From the NCBI GenBank assembly GCA_934569045.1, contig CAKTJX010000020.1, positions 1 to 43,630 on the forward strand: 43,630 bases of DNA. Reading direction: 5' to 3'. The notes beneath the pieces were generated by a model. The model saw only the letters and a program-made list of their open reading frames with translations. It ran no database searches and was not told where the DNA came from. A program made the position numbers and the translations under genes. Source of the stretch: an uncultured Oscillospiraceae bacterium (lineage in GTDB: Bacteria > Bacillota > Clostridia > Oscillospirales > Oscillospiraceae). Below, piece by piece: positions 20,896 through 29,214 of this stretch; position 1 is the stretch's first letter, and every line of letters starts with the position of its first letter.

Positions 20896-21602
20896 GTGCG
20901 TCCCTCCTCCGCATCCATCATGCCGTATTTCCGCTGAAGCCGGTTCAGTTTGGCAAGCAGAGGCTTCGCGAGCACCATCAGCGTCACCCCGCATCCCAGG
21001 CCATGGATCAGGTTCACCGGAAAGCCCTGACCATAAATTACCAATGCCCCGGCCCAGGTCAGCTTGGAGAGCACGGTAAACACGGTGCAGCTATCCAGCA
21101 TAGGGCCAACCAGCAGCAGGATGGAGAAAAAGCCAAAGAGGCCCAGAATCCAGGGCTTGCAAAGATTTCTCCGTCTGTGGAAAATAAGTCCTGCCCAGAA
21201 TCCGGCAAAGCCGTAAGCCGCCATCTGCCAGGGCGTCCAGGGACCCTGCCCAAAGAAAAAGTTGCTGGCAAAGGCGGAAGTCGCCCCGGTCAGGAACCCA
21301 GCCTGGGGGCCAAAGGCAATGCCGGTAATCATAATAATGCCGGTAATGGCCTTGAAATAGGGCAAGAAAATGAAGGCCACTCTGGAAGCCGTTGCCAGCG
21401 CCGCCATGACTGCCAAAGTCACCAGCTCCCTGGCCTGGGGCTTCCGGGACTCGAAGGACGCGAAGAACGGCAGCATGATCTCAATGATCACCAATGTGCT
21501 GGTCAAATAATACCAGCGGCCTTTGATATGGCTGCCCAACAACAGCGTGGCAGGAATCAGCAGGAAGATGGTCAGCAGCGAAAAAAGCGTTGATTTTTTC
21601 AT
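20892..21602 (-). CDS. ECF transporter S component, probably corrinoid-specific
   Basis: This 236-aa protein has about six membrane helices and the features of an ECF substrate-binding subunit: small-residue-rich MAALATASRVAFI, then PYFKAITGIIMITGIAFGP and GAGG-type turns, with the FFFGQGPWTPWQMAAYG loop. The S component sets substrate specificity and binds the EcfT/EcfA module. Encoded between that module and cobT/U/S, the likely substrate is cobalamin or cobinamide, as for the CbrT group. The substrate is inferred from context only. It overlaps its neighbours by 4 bp on both sides. Confidence 0.87.
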   Translation of the reverse strand: MKKSTLFSLLTIFLLIPATLLLGSHIKGRWYYLTSTLVIIEIMLPFFASFESRKPQARELVTLAVMAALATASRVAFIFLPYFKAITGIIMITGIAFGPQAGFLTGATSAFASNFFFGQGPWTPWQMAAYGFAGFWAGLIFHRRRNLCKPWILGLFGFFSILLLVGPMLDSCTVFTVLSKLTWAGALVIYGQGFPVNLIHGLGCGVTLMVLAKPLLAKLNRLQRKYGMMDAEEGRT

Positions 21603-23257
21603 CGGCCAATCTCCTGATTCTGCTTTGTCAGCTCCACCACATTGTCTGCCGTAACCGCATTCTCATACACGCAGCGGCTCATACGGTTGGAGGAGGTGGT
21701 GTAGAAGCTGTTGGAGCCGAAAAATTCTCTGGGCGCGCCGGAGGAGATAATCTGCCCGTCAAAGAACATGGCTGCGATATCCGCGTTCTCGGCGCAGAAC
21801 TCAATATCGTGGGAAACCATGACGATGGCCATTCCCTCCGCAGTCAGCCGCTTCAGCGTTTTGGCAAACCGGCCCTTGAAGCCGCAGTCCAGGCCCTTGG
21901 TGGGCTCGTCCAGCAGCAGAAGCTTTGGGTTCGTCAGCAGGACCTTTGCCATCGCCACCCGCTGCTGCTCTCCGCCGGAGAGATCATAGGGGTGGGCATC
22001 CAGCAGATGGGTGATCTCGCAGAGCTCCGCTGCCCGGCTCTGGGCTTTCTGATCCCCGTCCATCTCCTGGAGTTCTTCCCGAACGGTCTGCCGCACGAAC
22101 AGATTGGTGGGGTCCTGTGGGAGCACGGACAGGCAGTTCTGGAACAGCGCGCCTTTGGGATATTTCCGGGTTTCCTTCCCGAAAACCTCAATTTTTCCGC
22201 GATAGGGGCGGTTCGCGCCGCAGATGGTCCGCAGAGTGGTGGACTTTCCCGCACCGTTTCCGCCCACAATGGTATAGAGGCAGCCCTTGGGAACGGAGAA
22301 GGTCAGCCCCTTCAGCACATCCGGGGACGCTTTTTCGTAGCGCAGCCACACGTCCTCCAGCTTCAGGGCCGTTTCGGCAGAAAGGGATGCCTCCGTCCTG
22401 GGCAGGGCCCGGACTTTGGGCGGATGCGCGGCGTATTGGGCGGTCAGCCAGTTCCGCCCCTCCCGGACAGTCAGGGGTGCTTCGCCGCCGGCGCTGCAGT
22501 CGTAAAAAATCCGCATTGGCGCGGGGAGCATTTTGGTCAGAGGACTGTTTGCGGCGTAGAGGCTCCGGCCAATCTCGCGGGGGCCGGCATTGGCAGTCAG
22601 GCAGCCGTGCTCCATCACCAGCACCCGGTCTGCCACCGGGAAAATGTCCTCTGCCCGGTGCTCAGTGATCAGGACGGTGGTGCCAAGCTCCTGATTGATT
22701 TTCTTCAGGGTATTCAGAAAGTCCGACGCGGCAATGGGGTCCAACTGGCCGGTGGGCTCGTCCAGGACGAGAATTTCCGGCTGCATCGCCATAATGGACG
22801 CCAGGTTCAAAAGCTGCTTCTGTCCGCCGGACAGCTCCGACACATCCCGGTGATACCAGCTTTGAATTCCAAAGAAGCTTGCCATTTCCGCAACCCGAAG
22901 GCCAATGGTGCCCGGGTCCGCACCCAGATTTTCCAGTCCGAAGGCCAGCTCATGCCACACCTTGTCAGTGACGATCTGATCATCCGGGTTCTGCATAACG
23001 AAGCCGATGGCCGAGGCCTGTCTGGCCCCGTCCACCTCGTCCAAAGGGACACCATCAAAGAGAATCTCTCCGGTTCGCTGACCTGTAGGGGCAAGCACGG
23101 TCTTCAGGTGCCGCAGCAGCGTTGATTTCCCGCAGCCGCTGTTTCCGCACAGCAGGACATACTCCCCCTTTCCAATGGAAAAGGACACGTCCTTCAGGCA
23201 TTGCTTCGCGGCACCCGGATAGGAAAAATTCAGGTTCCGAATTTCAAGTTGTTCCAT
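21599..23257 (-). CDS. Fused ECF transporter ATPase (two ABC domains)
   Basis: This 552-aa protein joins both energy-coupling ATPases. The first domain (about 1-235) has Walker A GNSGCGKSTLL, ABC signature LSGGQKQ, Walker B ILVLDEPT and the H-loop ITEH. The second (about 310-510) has GGNGAGKSTT, DLSGGEQQRV, LLLLDEPT and VSHD. Both sites look complete. It powers EcfT plus the S component. The start ATG 23257 follows GGGAGG and lies 28 bp inside ecfT. Fused EcfA proteins are known in Firmicutes cobalamin and other vitamin loci. Confidence 0.94.
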   Translation of the reverse strand: MEQLEIRNLNFSYPGAAKQCLKDVSFSIGKGEYVLLCGNSGCGKSTLLRHLKTVLAPTGQRTGEILFDGVPLDEVDGARQASAIGFVMQNPDDQIVTDKVWHELAFGLENLGADPGTIGLRVAEMASFFGIQSWYHRDVSELSGGQKQLLNLASIMAMQPEILVLDEPTGQLDPIAASDFLNTLKKINQELGTTVLITEHRAEDIFPVADRVLVMEHGCLTANAGPREIGRSLYAANSPLTKMLPAPMRIFYDCSAGGEAPLTVREGRNWLTAQYAAHPPKVRALPRTEASLSAETALKLEDVWLRYEKASPDVLKGLTFSVPKGCLYTIVGGNGAGKSTTLRTICGANRPYRGKIEVFGKETRKYPKGALFQNCLSVLPQDPTNLFVRQTVREELQEMDGDQKAQSRAAELCEITHLLDAHPYDLSGGEQQRVAMAKVLLTNPKLLLLDEPTKGLDCGFKGRFAKTLKRLTAEGMAIVMVSHDIEFCAENADIAAMFFDGQIISSGAPREFFGSNSFYTTSSNRMSRCVYENAVTADNVVELTKQNQEIGR

Positions 23258-24099
23258 ACAATTGCCTCCCGCACATACATTATAGAGGGTATCAAAAGCA
23301 GCGCGCAGTATGCGGGAAACCCTATGGTAATGTAATCACAATAAAAATAAGGGGTAAATTCTGCTTCCATACCGCCGGAGAAAAGGACCATCATGCTGAG
23401 CGCCGCCATGCAGGCGATCAGAAGCACGTCCTGGCGGCGGAGCTTATAGATATGGAAGTTGGTTCGTTTCGCGCAGCCGTAGCCACGGGCCCGCATGGAG
23501 TCCGCCGTAATGATGCTGCCCTCCAGAGCCCAGTCGGTCAGCGCCGACAAAATGCCAACGCCGCTGCGAAGCTTTTCCCGGTTGGATGCCGCGTTATTCG
23601 TCCCCTTTCCGATGGCGCTCCGGGCGGTAGCGATCTGCTTGGATTTGCGGGTAAAGGCAGGGATCAGCCGCAGCACCATCACCAGCAGCAGGGAAAGCGC
23701 CGGAATCAGATTGCCAAACAGGGCCGTAAACTTATCGCTGGTCAAAACCTTGCTGTAGCAGCCGAACCAGAGCATGGTCAGGGCAAAGATAATGCCCAGG
23801 ATACCGCCGTAAACCATGGCTTCCAGGGTATACGGCCGCCCAAAGAGCTGAAAGAGCACATGCTCGCCTTGGGTATTGATCAGCGGGTTCAGAAGCGTAA
23901 TCAGCAGGAGCATCCCTGCCATGGCCCGAAGCATGGAAAGGCCCTGCTTTCCGTGCAGCAGCAAATAGTAAATGCTTGCGCCCAGCAGTCCGGCGATGGC
24001 GTAGGCCGGGTGCTGGATCACCACACCGAAGCCAATCACTGCCACAAAATACAGGAAATTGGCCGCCGGATGACACCGGGAAAAGGGGTCTGAATACAT
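23230..24099 (-). CDS. ecfT: ECF transporter transmembrane component EcfT
   Basis: This 289-aa membrane protein starts MYSDPFSRCHPAANFLYF. It has about five or six helices and the two cytoplasmic coupling-helix motifs with the family's A-R-G pattern (SAIGKGTNNA region and MRARGYG) that dock onto the ATPases. It is the first gene of the nine-gene corrinoid operon, 26 bp downstream of the -10 box. The ribosome-binding site (GGATGTGAAG) is weak. A short leader leaves no room for a riboswitch. Confidence 0.9.
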   Translation of the reverse strand: MYSDPFSRCHPAANFLYFVAVIGFGVVIQHPAYAIAGLLGASIYYLLLHGKQGLSMLRAMAGMLLLITLLNPLINTQGEHVLFQLFGRPYTLEAMVYGGILGIIFALTMLWFGCYSKVLTSDKFTALFGNLIPALSLLLVMVLRLIPAFTRKSKQIATARSAIGKGTNNAASNREKLRSGVGILSALTDWALEGSIITADSMRARGYGCAKRTNFHIYKLRRQDVLLIACMAALSMMVLFSGGMEAEFTPYFYCDYITIGFPAYCALLLIPSIMYVREAIVWNNLKFGT

Positions 24100-24130
24100 G
24101 GCTTCACATCCATTTCTTTATATCTGAAGT

Positions 24131-24159
24131 ATTATACCAATTTCCTTATAAAATTGCAA
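24131..24159 (-). promoter_or_regulatory. Promoter of the corrinoid (ecf-cob) operon
   Basis: Minus strand: TTGCAA, 17-nt spacer, consensus TATAAT, with a leader of only about 25 nt. No cobalamin riboswitch is present. Confidence 0.85.
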
Positions 24160-24186
24160 TACCGCGAAACCTTTGCAAAATAGACG

Positions 24187-24215
24187 TTGCCTTTTTCCCA
24201 CGCGTATGGTATAAT
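24187..24215 (+). promoter_or_regulatory. Promoter of the DUF4430 lipoprotein
   Basis: TTGCCT, 17-nt spacer, consensus TATAAT. It is divergent from the corrinoid operon promoter, with 27 bp between the two -35 boxes. Confidence 0.85.
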
Positions 24216-24271
24216 GCGGTGGATTTCCGAGGTGTTCGGAGAAATTTTCAAATGAACAAGGAGATTTTTCT

Positions 24272-24694
24272 ATGAAAAAGTCTATTTCCGCCCTGCTTTG
24301 CCTGATCATGGTTCTGGCAATGTGCTTTACCATGGCCGCCTGCGGCAAGAAGGCCGACACGGCTCCCACCGCCGCTGCCCTGGTGGACGGCCAGACCTAC
24401 GGCACCGGCAGCACCTCCTTCTCCCTCGCCGTTACCGATCCCGACAAGAACACCGTAACCGTCACTGTGAAAACCGATAAGGACACCGTTGGCGCTGCTC
24501 TCGTGGAGCTGAACCTGGTTTCCGGCTCAGACAGTGAGTACGGCCTGATGGTGGATACCGTCAACGGCATCACCCTGGACTACAATAAGGATGGCAAGTA
24601 CTGGGCCTTCTACATCAACGGCGAATACGCTATGACCGGTGTGGACTCCACCCCTGTAGAGGAAGGCACTGCCTACGCCTTCGTTGCTGAATAA
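24272..24694 (+). CDS. DUF4430 lipoprotein, candidate surface corrinoid-binding protein
   Basis: This 140-aa lipoprotein has a signal sequence ending in the lipobox TMAAC (Cys24). A DUF4430-type domain follows (about 45-139) with TVGAALVELNL, VNGITLDYN and YWAFYINGEYAMTGV, in the pattern of the small C-terminal domain of transcobalamin and intrinsic factor. It would be anchored outside the membrane. It is divergent from an ECF/cob operon, so capture of corrinoids for the transporter is a sensible hypothesis. AAGGAG precedes ATG 24272. The family call is from pattern recognition; the ligand is inferred. Confidence 0.82.
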   Translation: MKKSISALLCLIMVLAMCFTMAACGKKADTAPTAAALVDGQTYGTGSTSFSLAVTDPDKNTVTVTVKTDKDTVGAALVELNLVSGSDSEYGLMVDTVNGITLDYNKDGKYWAFYINGEYAMTGVDSTPVEEGTAYAFVAE

Positions 24695-24708
24695 GTTCTT
24701 CCCCTGCT

Positions 24709-24733
24709 GCCCCGGAATTTCCGGGGCTTTTTT
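24709..24733 (+). terminator. Terminator of the DUF4430 gene
   Basis: The 8-9 bp stem GCCCCGGAA/TTCCGGGGC is followed by TTTTTT. Confidence 0.92.
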
Positions 24734-24739
24734 GCAACA

Positions 24740-24768
24740 TTGACATGGATGCAAAAATGCATTATAGT
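24740..24768 (+). promoter_or_regulatory. Promoter of the phosphohexomutase gene
   Basis: Consensus TTGACA, 17-nt spacer, TATAGT. It starts 7 bp after the previous terminator's T tract, which rules out an upstream start of the ORF at 24740. Confidence 0.85.
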
Positions 24769-24820
24769 TAATATAGCGAAAACAGCAAAAGAATACTTGA
24801 AACAAGGACAGGTGAAAACG

Positions 24821-26503
24821 ATGTATTTGGATGATTACAAACGCTGGGCCGCCGCAAAGCTGGAAGACCCCGCCCTTACCAAGGAGCTGCAGGAAATTGC
24901 AGGCAGCGACGAGCAGATCAAGGATCGCTTCGCTGTAGCGCTGAAGTTCGGCACTGCCGGCCTGCGGGGCGTTCTGGGGGCCGGAACCAACCGAATGAAT
25001 ATCTATGTGGTCCGTCAGGCCACCCAGGGGCTGGCCAACTGGGTCAAGACCCAGGGCGGCAATCAGCTGGTGGCCATCTCCTATGACAGCCGCATCAACT
25101 CCGATGTATTCGCAAAGACGGCCGCCTGTGTTCTGGCCGCCAACGGAATCCACGTCCGCATTTACGATGCGCTGATGCCCGTTCCTGCGCTGAGCTTTGC
25201 CACCCGTTACTACAAGGCCAACGCAGGCATCATGATCACCGCTTCCCACAACCCCGCCCGGTACAATGGCTATAAGGCCTACGGCCCGGACGGCTGCCAG
25301 ATGACCGACGATGCCGCGGCGGTGGTCTACGCGGAAATCCAGAAGACCGATGTGCTGAACGGGGCCAAGCTGATTCCCTTTGCCGATGGCCTTGCCTCCG
25401 GGATGATCCAGTATGTGGGCGATGACTGCAAGGAGGCGCTGTACGATGCCATTAAGGCCCGCTCTGTGCGGCCCGGCCTGTGTAAAACCGCGGGGCTGAA
25501 GCTGGTCTATTCTCCTCTGAACGGCTCCGGTCTCGTGCCTGTCACCAGGGTTCTGCATGATATTGGTATCGATGATATCACCATTGTTCCTGAGCAGAAA
25601 AATCCGGACGGCAACTTCCCCACCTGTCCATACCCCAACCCGGAGATTTTTGAAGCCCTGCGGCTGGGTCTGGAGCTGGCGGAAAAGGACGGCGCGGATC
25701 TGATGCTGGCAACGGACCCCGATGCGGACCGGGTCGGCATTGCCATCCGCTGCCCCGATGGCAGCTATGAGCTGGTGTCCGGCAACGAAGTAGGCGTCCT
25801 GCTGCTGGACTACATCTGCCAAGGCCGCATCGAAAAGGGCACCATGCCCAAGGACCCTGTTGCGGTCAAGTCCATCGTCTCTACACCGCTGGCAGATGCG
25901 GTGGCCCGGAACTATGGGGTGGAAATGCGCAATGTGCTGACTGGCTTTAAGTGGATTGGTGACCAGATTGCCCGCCTGGAAGCGGATGGGCAGGTTGAGC
26001 GGTTCATCTTCGGCTTTGAGGAGAGCTACGGCTATCTGGCCGGCCCCTACGTCCGGGATAAGGATGCCATCATCGGCTCCATGCTGATCTGCGAAATGGC
26101 CGCCTACTACCGCTCCATCGGCTCCTCCATCAAGCAGCGTCTGGAGGAAATTTACGCGAAGTATGGCCGTTACCTGAACAAGGTGGACTCTTTTGAGTTC
26201 CCCGGCCTGTCCGGCATGGAAAAGATGGCAGGCATTATGGACGGCTTGCGGAAGAATCCGCCTGCGGAAATTGGCGGTTACAAGGTCGTGAGGGTAACGG
26301 ATTACAAGGAAAGTGAGAAAACCGGACTGCCTGCAGCCAACGTCCTGATCTATGCCCTGGAGGGCGGCGCGACCGTTGTCGTGCGTCCCTCCGGTACGGA
26401 ACCGAAAATCAAGACCTATTTTACCACCCTTGGCAAGGATCTTGCCGAGGCCCAGGCCCAGAAGGATCGGCTTGCGGAGGCTTTAAAGCCACTGCTGGCT
26501 TAA
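24821..26503 (+). CDS. Alpha-D-phosphohexomutase (phosphoglucomutase/phosphomannomutase)
   Basis: This 560-aa four-domain enzyme interconverts hexose 1- and 6-phosphates. The phosphoserine loop is ITASHNP (Ser142), the metal loop DPDADRVG, the sugar-specificity loop GFEESYG and the phosphate-binding loop RPSGTEPK near residue 525. All four are intact. Length fits the PgcA/PGM2-type clade of Firmicutes. ATG 24821 follows AGGTGAAAACG. It is monocistronic. Glucose- versus mannose-phosphate preference cannot be read from sequence with certainty, although GFEESYG favours glucose phosphates. Confidence 0.95.
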   Translation: MYLDDYKRWAAAKLEDPALTKELQEIAGSDEQIKDRFAVALKFGTAGLRGVLGAGTNRMNIYVVRQATQGLANWVKTQGGNQLVAISYDSRINSDVFAKTAACVLAANGIHVRIYDALMPVPALSFATRYYKANAGIMITASHNPARYNGYKAYGPDGCQMTDDAAAVVYAEIQKTDVLNGAKLIPFADGLASGMIQYVGDDCKEALYDAIKARSVRPGLCKTAGLKLVYSPLNGSGLVPVTRVLHDIGIDDITIVPEQKNPDGNFPTCPYPNPEIFEALRLGLELAEKDGADLMLATDPDADRVGIAIRCPDGSYELVSGNEVGVLLLDYICQGRIEKGTMPKDPVAVKSIVSTPLADAVARNYGVEMRNVLTGFKWIGDQIARLEADGQVERFIFGFEESYGYLAGPYVRDKDAIIGSMLICEMAAYYRSIGSSIKQRLEEIYAKYGRYLNKVDSFEFPGLSGMEKMAGIMDGLRKNPPAEIGGYKVVRVTDYKESEKTGLPAANVLIYALEGGATVVVRPSGTEPKIKTYFTTLGKDLAEAQAQKDRLAEALKPLLA

Positions 26504-26588
26504 GCCTGGACTGAAGAAAATCCGTTTTTTGACCGGACCAAATCACCTGTGACCGGGTAGTTACGGTTCCTTCCAGGCAGATGAAAAG

Positions 26589-26626
26589 CGGGCGTGCTGC
26601 AATTTCTCATGCAGCACGCCCGTGTT
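26589..26626. terminator. Bidirectional terminator between phosphohexomutase and CtpA genes
   Basis: A perfect 12-bp stem (CGGGCGTGCTGC/GCAGCACGCCCG) has a 10-nt loop. TGTTTT follows on plus and CTTTTC on minus. The preceding 26504-26588 holds nothing I can identify. Confidence 0.88.
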
Positions 26627-26666
26627 TTCATGAATTGGATGGCTTGTCGGCGCGTCCCTTCTGTAC

Positions 26667-27830
26667 TTACGGCCGAACCACCTTGTCCATCAGATATTCC
26701 AGCGCTGCCTGGAGCTGAGCGTCCTCTTCCGGGGCAAGCATGCCATTGTACAGCTCTGTCTCCGCCGTTTCGTCCAGATCAATCTCCACGTCCGGGGTCA
26801 GGCCAACGCCTTCCAGGTTTTCGCCTTTGGAGGTATAGTACCGCCCAATGGACAGGCCCACAGCAGAGCCATCGTCAAACTGAAATACATTCTGATAGAA
26901 GCCTTTTCCGCTGGTCTTGGTGCCAAAGGTTTTGGCGGCACCGTATTCCCAGAGGTCCGCCGCGAAAAGCTCCGCCGCGGAATAAGAGTCTCCATTGATC
27001 AGCACCGCCATGGGCACCTTGACGCAGGCGGCATCCGAGGTCCTCGTCTCTTCGCTACCGTCCGTACCCTCCATACGCATCAGGTCACCCGCCGGGAGCA
27101 GGTAATCCAGGACCTTGCACAGCTCTTCGGCATAGCCGCCGGGATTGTTGCGCACATCAAAGAGCAGCATATCCGCCCCCTGATCCAGGACGCTCTTCAC
27201 AGCGGCAATGGTCTCCTCGGCACAGCGTTCATCAAAATTGGAAATGGTGACAAGGCCGACATGCTCGTTCAAGAGTTTCCCCTCCGCAACGGTGGTCTTC
27301 ATATGCTTCCGGGTCAGATAGAGGCTGATGCCCTCCCCTTCCCGCAGCACGGTAATGGTAACGGAGGTATTCTCCTCGCCCTTGATGAGGCTGGAGAGCT
27401 CTGTCATGGAAAGCCCGTCCACGCTCAAGTCATCCACCTGAACGATCACATCGCCCACCTGCATGCCGCCCTGGTCTGCAGGGCCGCCCTCCTGAACCTT
27501 GGCAACCACAAAGCCACTGCCGTCTTCCAGCGCTGTGACAGTGACACCGATGCCCACATAGGCATTGTTGGAGTTCTCTTCAAAAGCTGCGTATTCGGAT
27601 GCCGGAATATAGTAGCTCCAGCGGTCACCCAGCGCATCGATCATTGCATAGGCTGCCGCGTCTTCCACTGCCGTCTGATCCGGCGTACCGGCGAACCGCG
27701 TCAGAATCAGGTCCTCCAAATCCCAGAGCTTCGAGCTCTCCGACTTGGAGTAGACAATGCCCAGCGTGGCACAGCAGGCCAGAGCTGCCACCAGGACATG
27801 GGACAAGGTAAGCAGAATTTTCTTTTTCAT
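26667..27830 (-). CDS. S41 carboxyl-terminal processing protease
   Basis: This 387-aa secreted or membrane-anchored protease has an N-terminal signal-anchor (about 5-27), a PDZ domain (about 92-165, with YVGIGVTV and GGMQVGDVIVQVDD) and the S41 catalytic domain. The catalytic Ser lies in NGDSYSAAELF (about 284), and the Lys is in TKTSGKG (about 309). It belongs to the CtpA/Prc family, which processes or degrades exported proteins; several control peptidoglycan hydrolases. Its place last in the ftsE-ftsX-M23-M23 operon fits that role. ATG 27830 follows AAGGAG. It is separated from the M23 gene by a large hairpin. Confidence 0.93.
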   Translation of the reverse strand: MKKKILLTLSHVLVAALACCATLGIVYSKSESSKLWDLEDLILTRFAGTPDQTAVEDAAAYAMIDALGDRWSYYIPASEYAAFEENSNNAYVGIGVTVTALEDGSGFVVAKVQEGGPADQGGMQVGDVIVQVDDLSVDGLSMTELSSLIKGEENTSVTITVLREGEGISLYLTRKHMKTTVAEGKLLNEHVGLVTISNFDERCAEETIAAVKSVLDQGADMLLFDVRNNPGGYAEELCKVLDYLLPAGDLMRMEGTDGSEETRTSDAACVKVPMAVLINGDSYSAAELFAADLWEYGAAKTFGTKTSGKGFYQNVFQFDDGSAVGLSIGRYYTSKGENLEGVGLTPDVEIDLDETAETELYNGMLAPEEDAQLQAALEYLMDKVVRP

Positions 27831-27858
27831 GTTCCGGCTCCTTCTTCTATTTGATAGT

Positions 27859-27897
27859 ATTCTTCCCACATTTCAAATAAAGAAATGTGGGAAGAAT
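27859..27897. repeat. 16-bp AT-rich perfect inverted repeat between M23 and ctp genes
   Basis: Arms 27859-27874 and 27882-27897 are perfectly complementary with a 7-nt loop. It starts 4 bp beyond the M23 stop. Neither side has a T-run, so it is not a classical terminator. It may protect or process the polycistronic mRNA and lower ctp expression. Confidence 0.85.
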
Positions 27898-27901
27898 GGA
27901 T

Positions 27902-29197
27902 TTACAGAGAAACGTAGGCACAGGGATTGACATACGCGCCATTATAGGCAATGCCAAAGTGCAGGTGATAACCTGTTGCAATGCCGGTGCGGCCCACATA
28001 GCCGATCAGCTGACCGGCGGAAACCGCCTGGCCGGAGGATACCACATAATTGCTTAAGTGCATATAGATGGAGCTGAAACCATCGCCATGGTTGATGGTG
28101 ACATAGTATCCGGCAGAATTGGAATAGGTTGTTGTGGTAACCACGCCGGACCGGGTGGCGTACACCGGTGTGTTGGCCGGGGCCGCCAGGTCCACGCCCT
28201 GGTGGTAAGTAGAAGCGCCGGATGTAGGAGACTGCCGCATACCAAAGGGACTGGACATATAGGTGTAGCTACAGGGCCGCAGCCAGCTGCCGCCGGAAGA
28301 TGGGGTGCTGCTGCCGTTATTTCCGCTGCCGTTGCCGCCGTTGTTGGGGGCTGCCGTAGTTGCGGGAGCTACCGTGGTATAAGTAGCCATATACGCCAGC
28401 CACTCCTGGTGCTTGGCGTTGTTATATTCCTTTTCCATCTGGGCAATCTGCTTGAGCAGATCTTCGTCTTCTGCCTCCAGGTCCGCTTTCTGGCCCTGAA
28501 TCTCCGCACCCTTGGCAACCAGCTCGGCAATGACCTGATCCGCCTCTTCCCGCTTGCTGTCCAGCTCGGCCTGGGTGGCATCCAGCTCCTGCTTGGTGGT
28601 TTCCAGCTCTGCCTTCTCGCTTTCCAACTCGGACTGGGCCTGAGCAACCGCCTGGGTCGCCTCGTCCAGTTCCTTCAGCCGGCGGTTATCGGAGGCGGCG
28701 ATTTCCTCAATCATGCTCATGCGGTCCAGCAGGTCGGAAAAGCTGTTGGCCTTAAAGAGAACCTCCCAATAGCTCAGTGTGCCTTCCTCTTCCATGGTGC
28801 GCACACGGGTTTTGTACTCGTCATTCAGGTTATTGTAGTGCTCCTCCGCGTTATCCAGCTCGTCCTGCTTGTCCGCAATCAGAACACCGTAGGCAGAGAT
28901 CTGCTCGTTGATGTTGTCCACCTGGGCGTGCAGAAGGCCAATCTCCTGATCGATCACATTCTTCCTGGCCACAATGTCCGAAATCTCATCCTTGTTTGCC
29001 TGGTATTGCTCCTTCAATTCCTTGATCTGGGACTGAAGCTCCGTCTTCTGATCCTTCAGGTTGTTGATCTGCTTGCGGATCTCGCTGGAGGAAGCCGCAT
29101 AGGCCCTGGTGGGAACAAGGCTCAGGATCAGGGTAAGAACCATAATCGCTGCCATAACGCCCGCCAGAATGGATACAAGCTTTTTGCGATTTTTCAT
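27902..29197 (-). CDS. PcsB/EnvC-like M23 peptidase with coiled coil (copy 1)
   Basis: This 431-aa exported protein has a signal peptide ending AYA (about 1-35). A long two-part coiled coil covers about 36-270, with an inner YWEVLFKANSFSDLLDRM block. A Thr/Asn/Gly/Ser-rich linker (about 275-305) leads to a LytM/M23 endopeptidase domain. Zn ligands are visible: HQGVD and HLHFGI. This plan is that of PcsB, CwlO and EnvC, whose coiled coil is held by FtsX and whose hydrolase is activated by FtsEX during cell separation. The catalytic motifs are intact. It is closely similar to the next upstream gene. Confidence 0.94.
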   Translation of the reverse strand: MKNRKKLVSILAGVMAAIMVLTLILSLVPTRAYAASSSEIRKQINNLKDQKTELQSQIKELKEQYQANKDEISDIVARKNVIDQEIGLLHAQVDNINEQISAYGVLIADKQDELDNAEEHYNNLNDEYKTRVRTMEEEGTLSYWEVLFKANSFSDLLDRMSMIEEIAASDNRRLKELDEATQAVAQAQSELESEKAELETTKQELDATQAELDSKREEADQVIAELVAKGAEIQGQKADLEAEDEDLLKQIAQMEKEYNNAKHQEWLAYMATYTTVAPATTAAPNNGGNGSGNNGSSTPSSGGSWLRPCSYTYMSSPFGMRQSPTSGASTYHQGVDLAAPANTPVYATRSGVVTTTTYSNSAGYYVTINHGDGFSSIYMHLSNYVVSSGQAVSAGQLIGYVGRTGIATGYHLHFGIAYNGAYVNPCAYVSL

Positions 29198-29214
29198 AGT
29201 GTCTCCTTTGGATA

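Noticed and set aside
24100..24271. Cobalamin riboswitch
   Set aside because: Promoters leave only a 25-nt leader toward ecfT and about 50 nt toward the lipoprotein. No aptamer-like core was seen on either strand.
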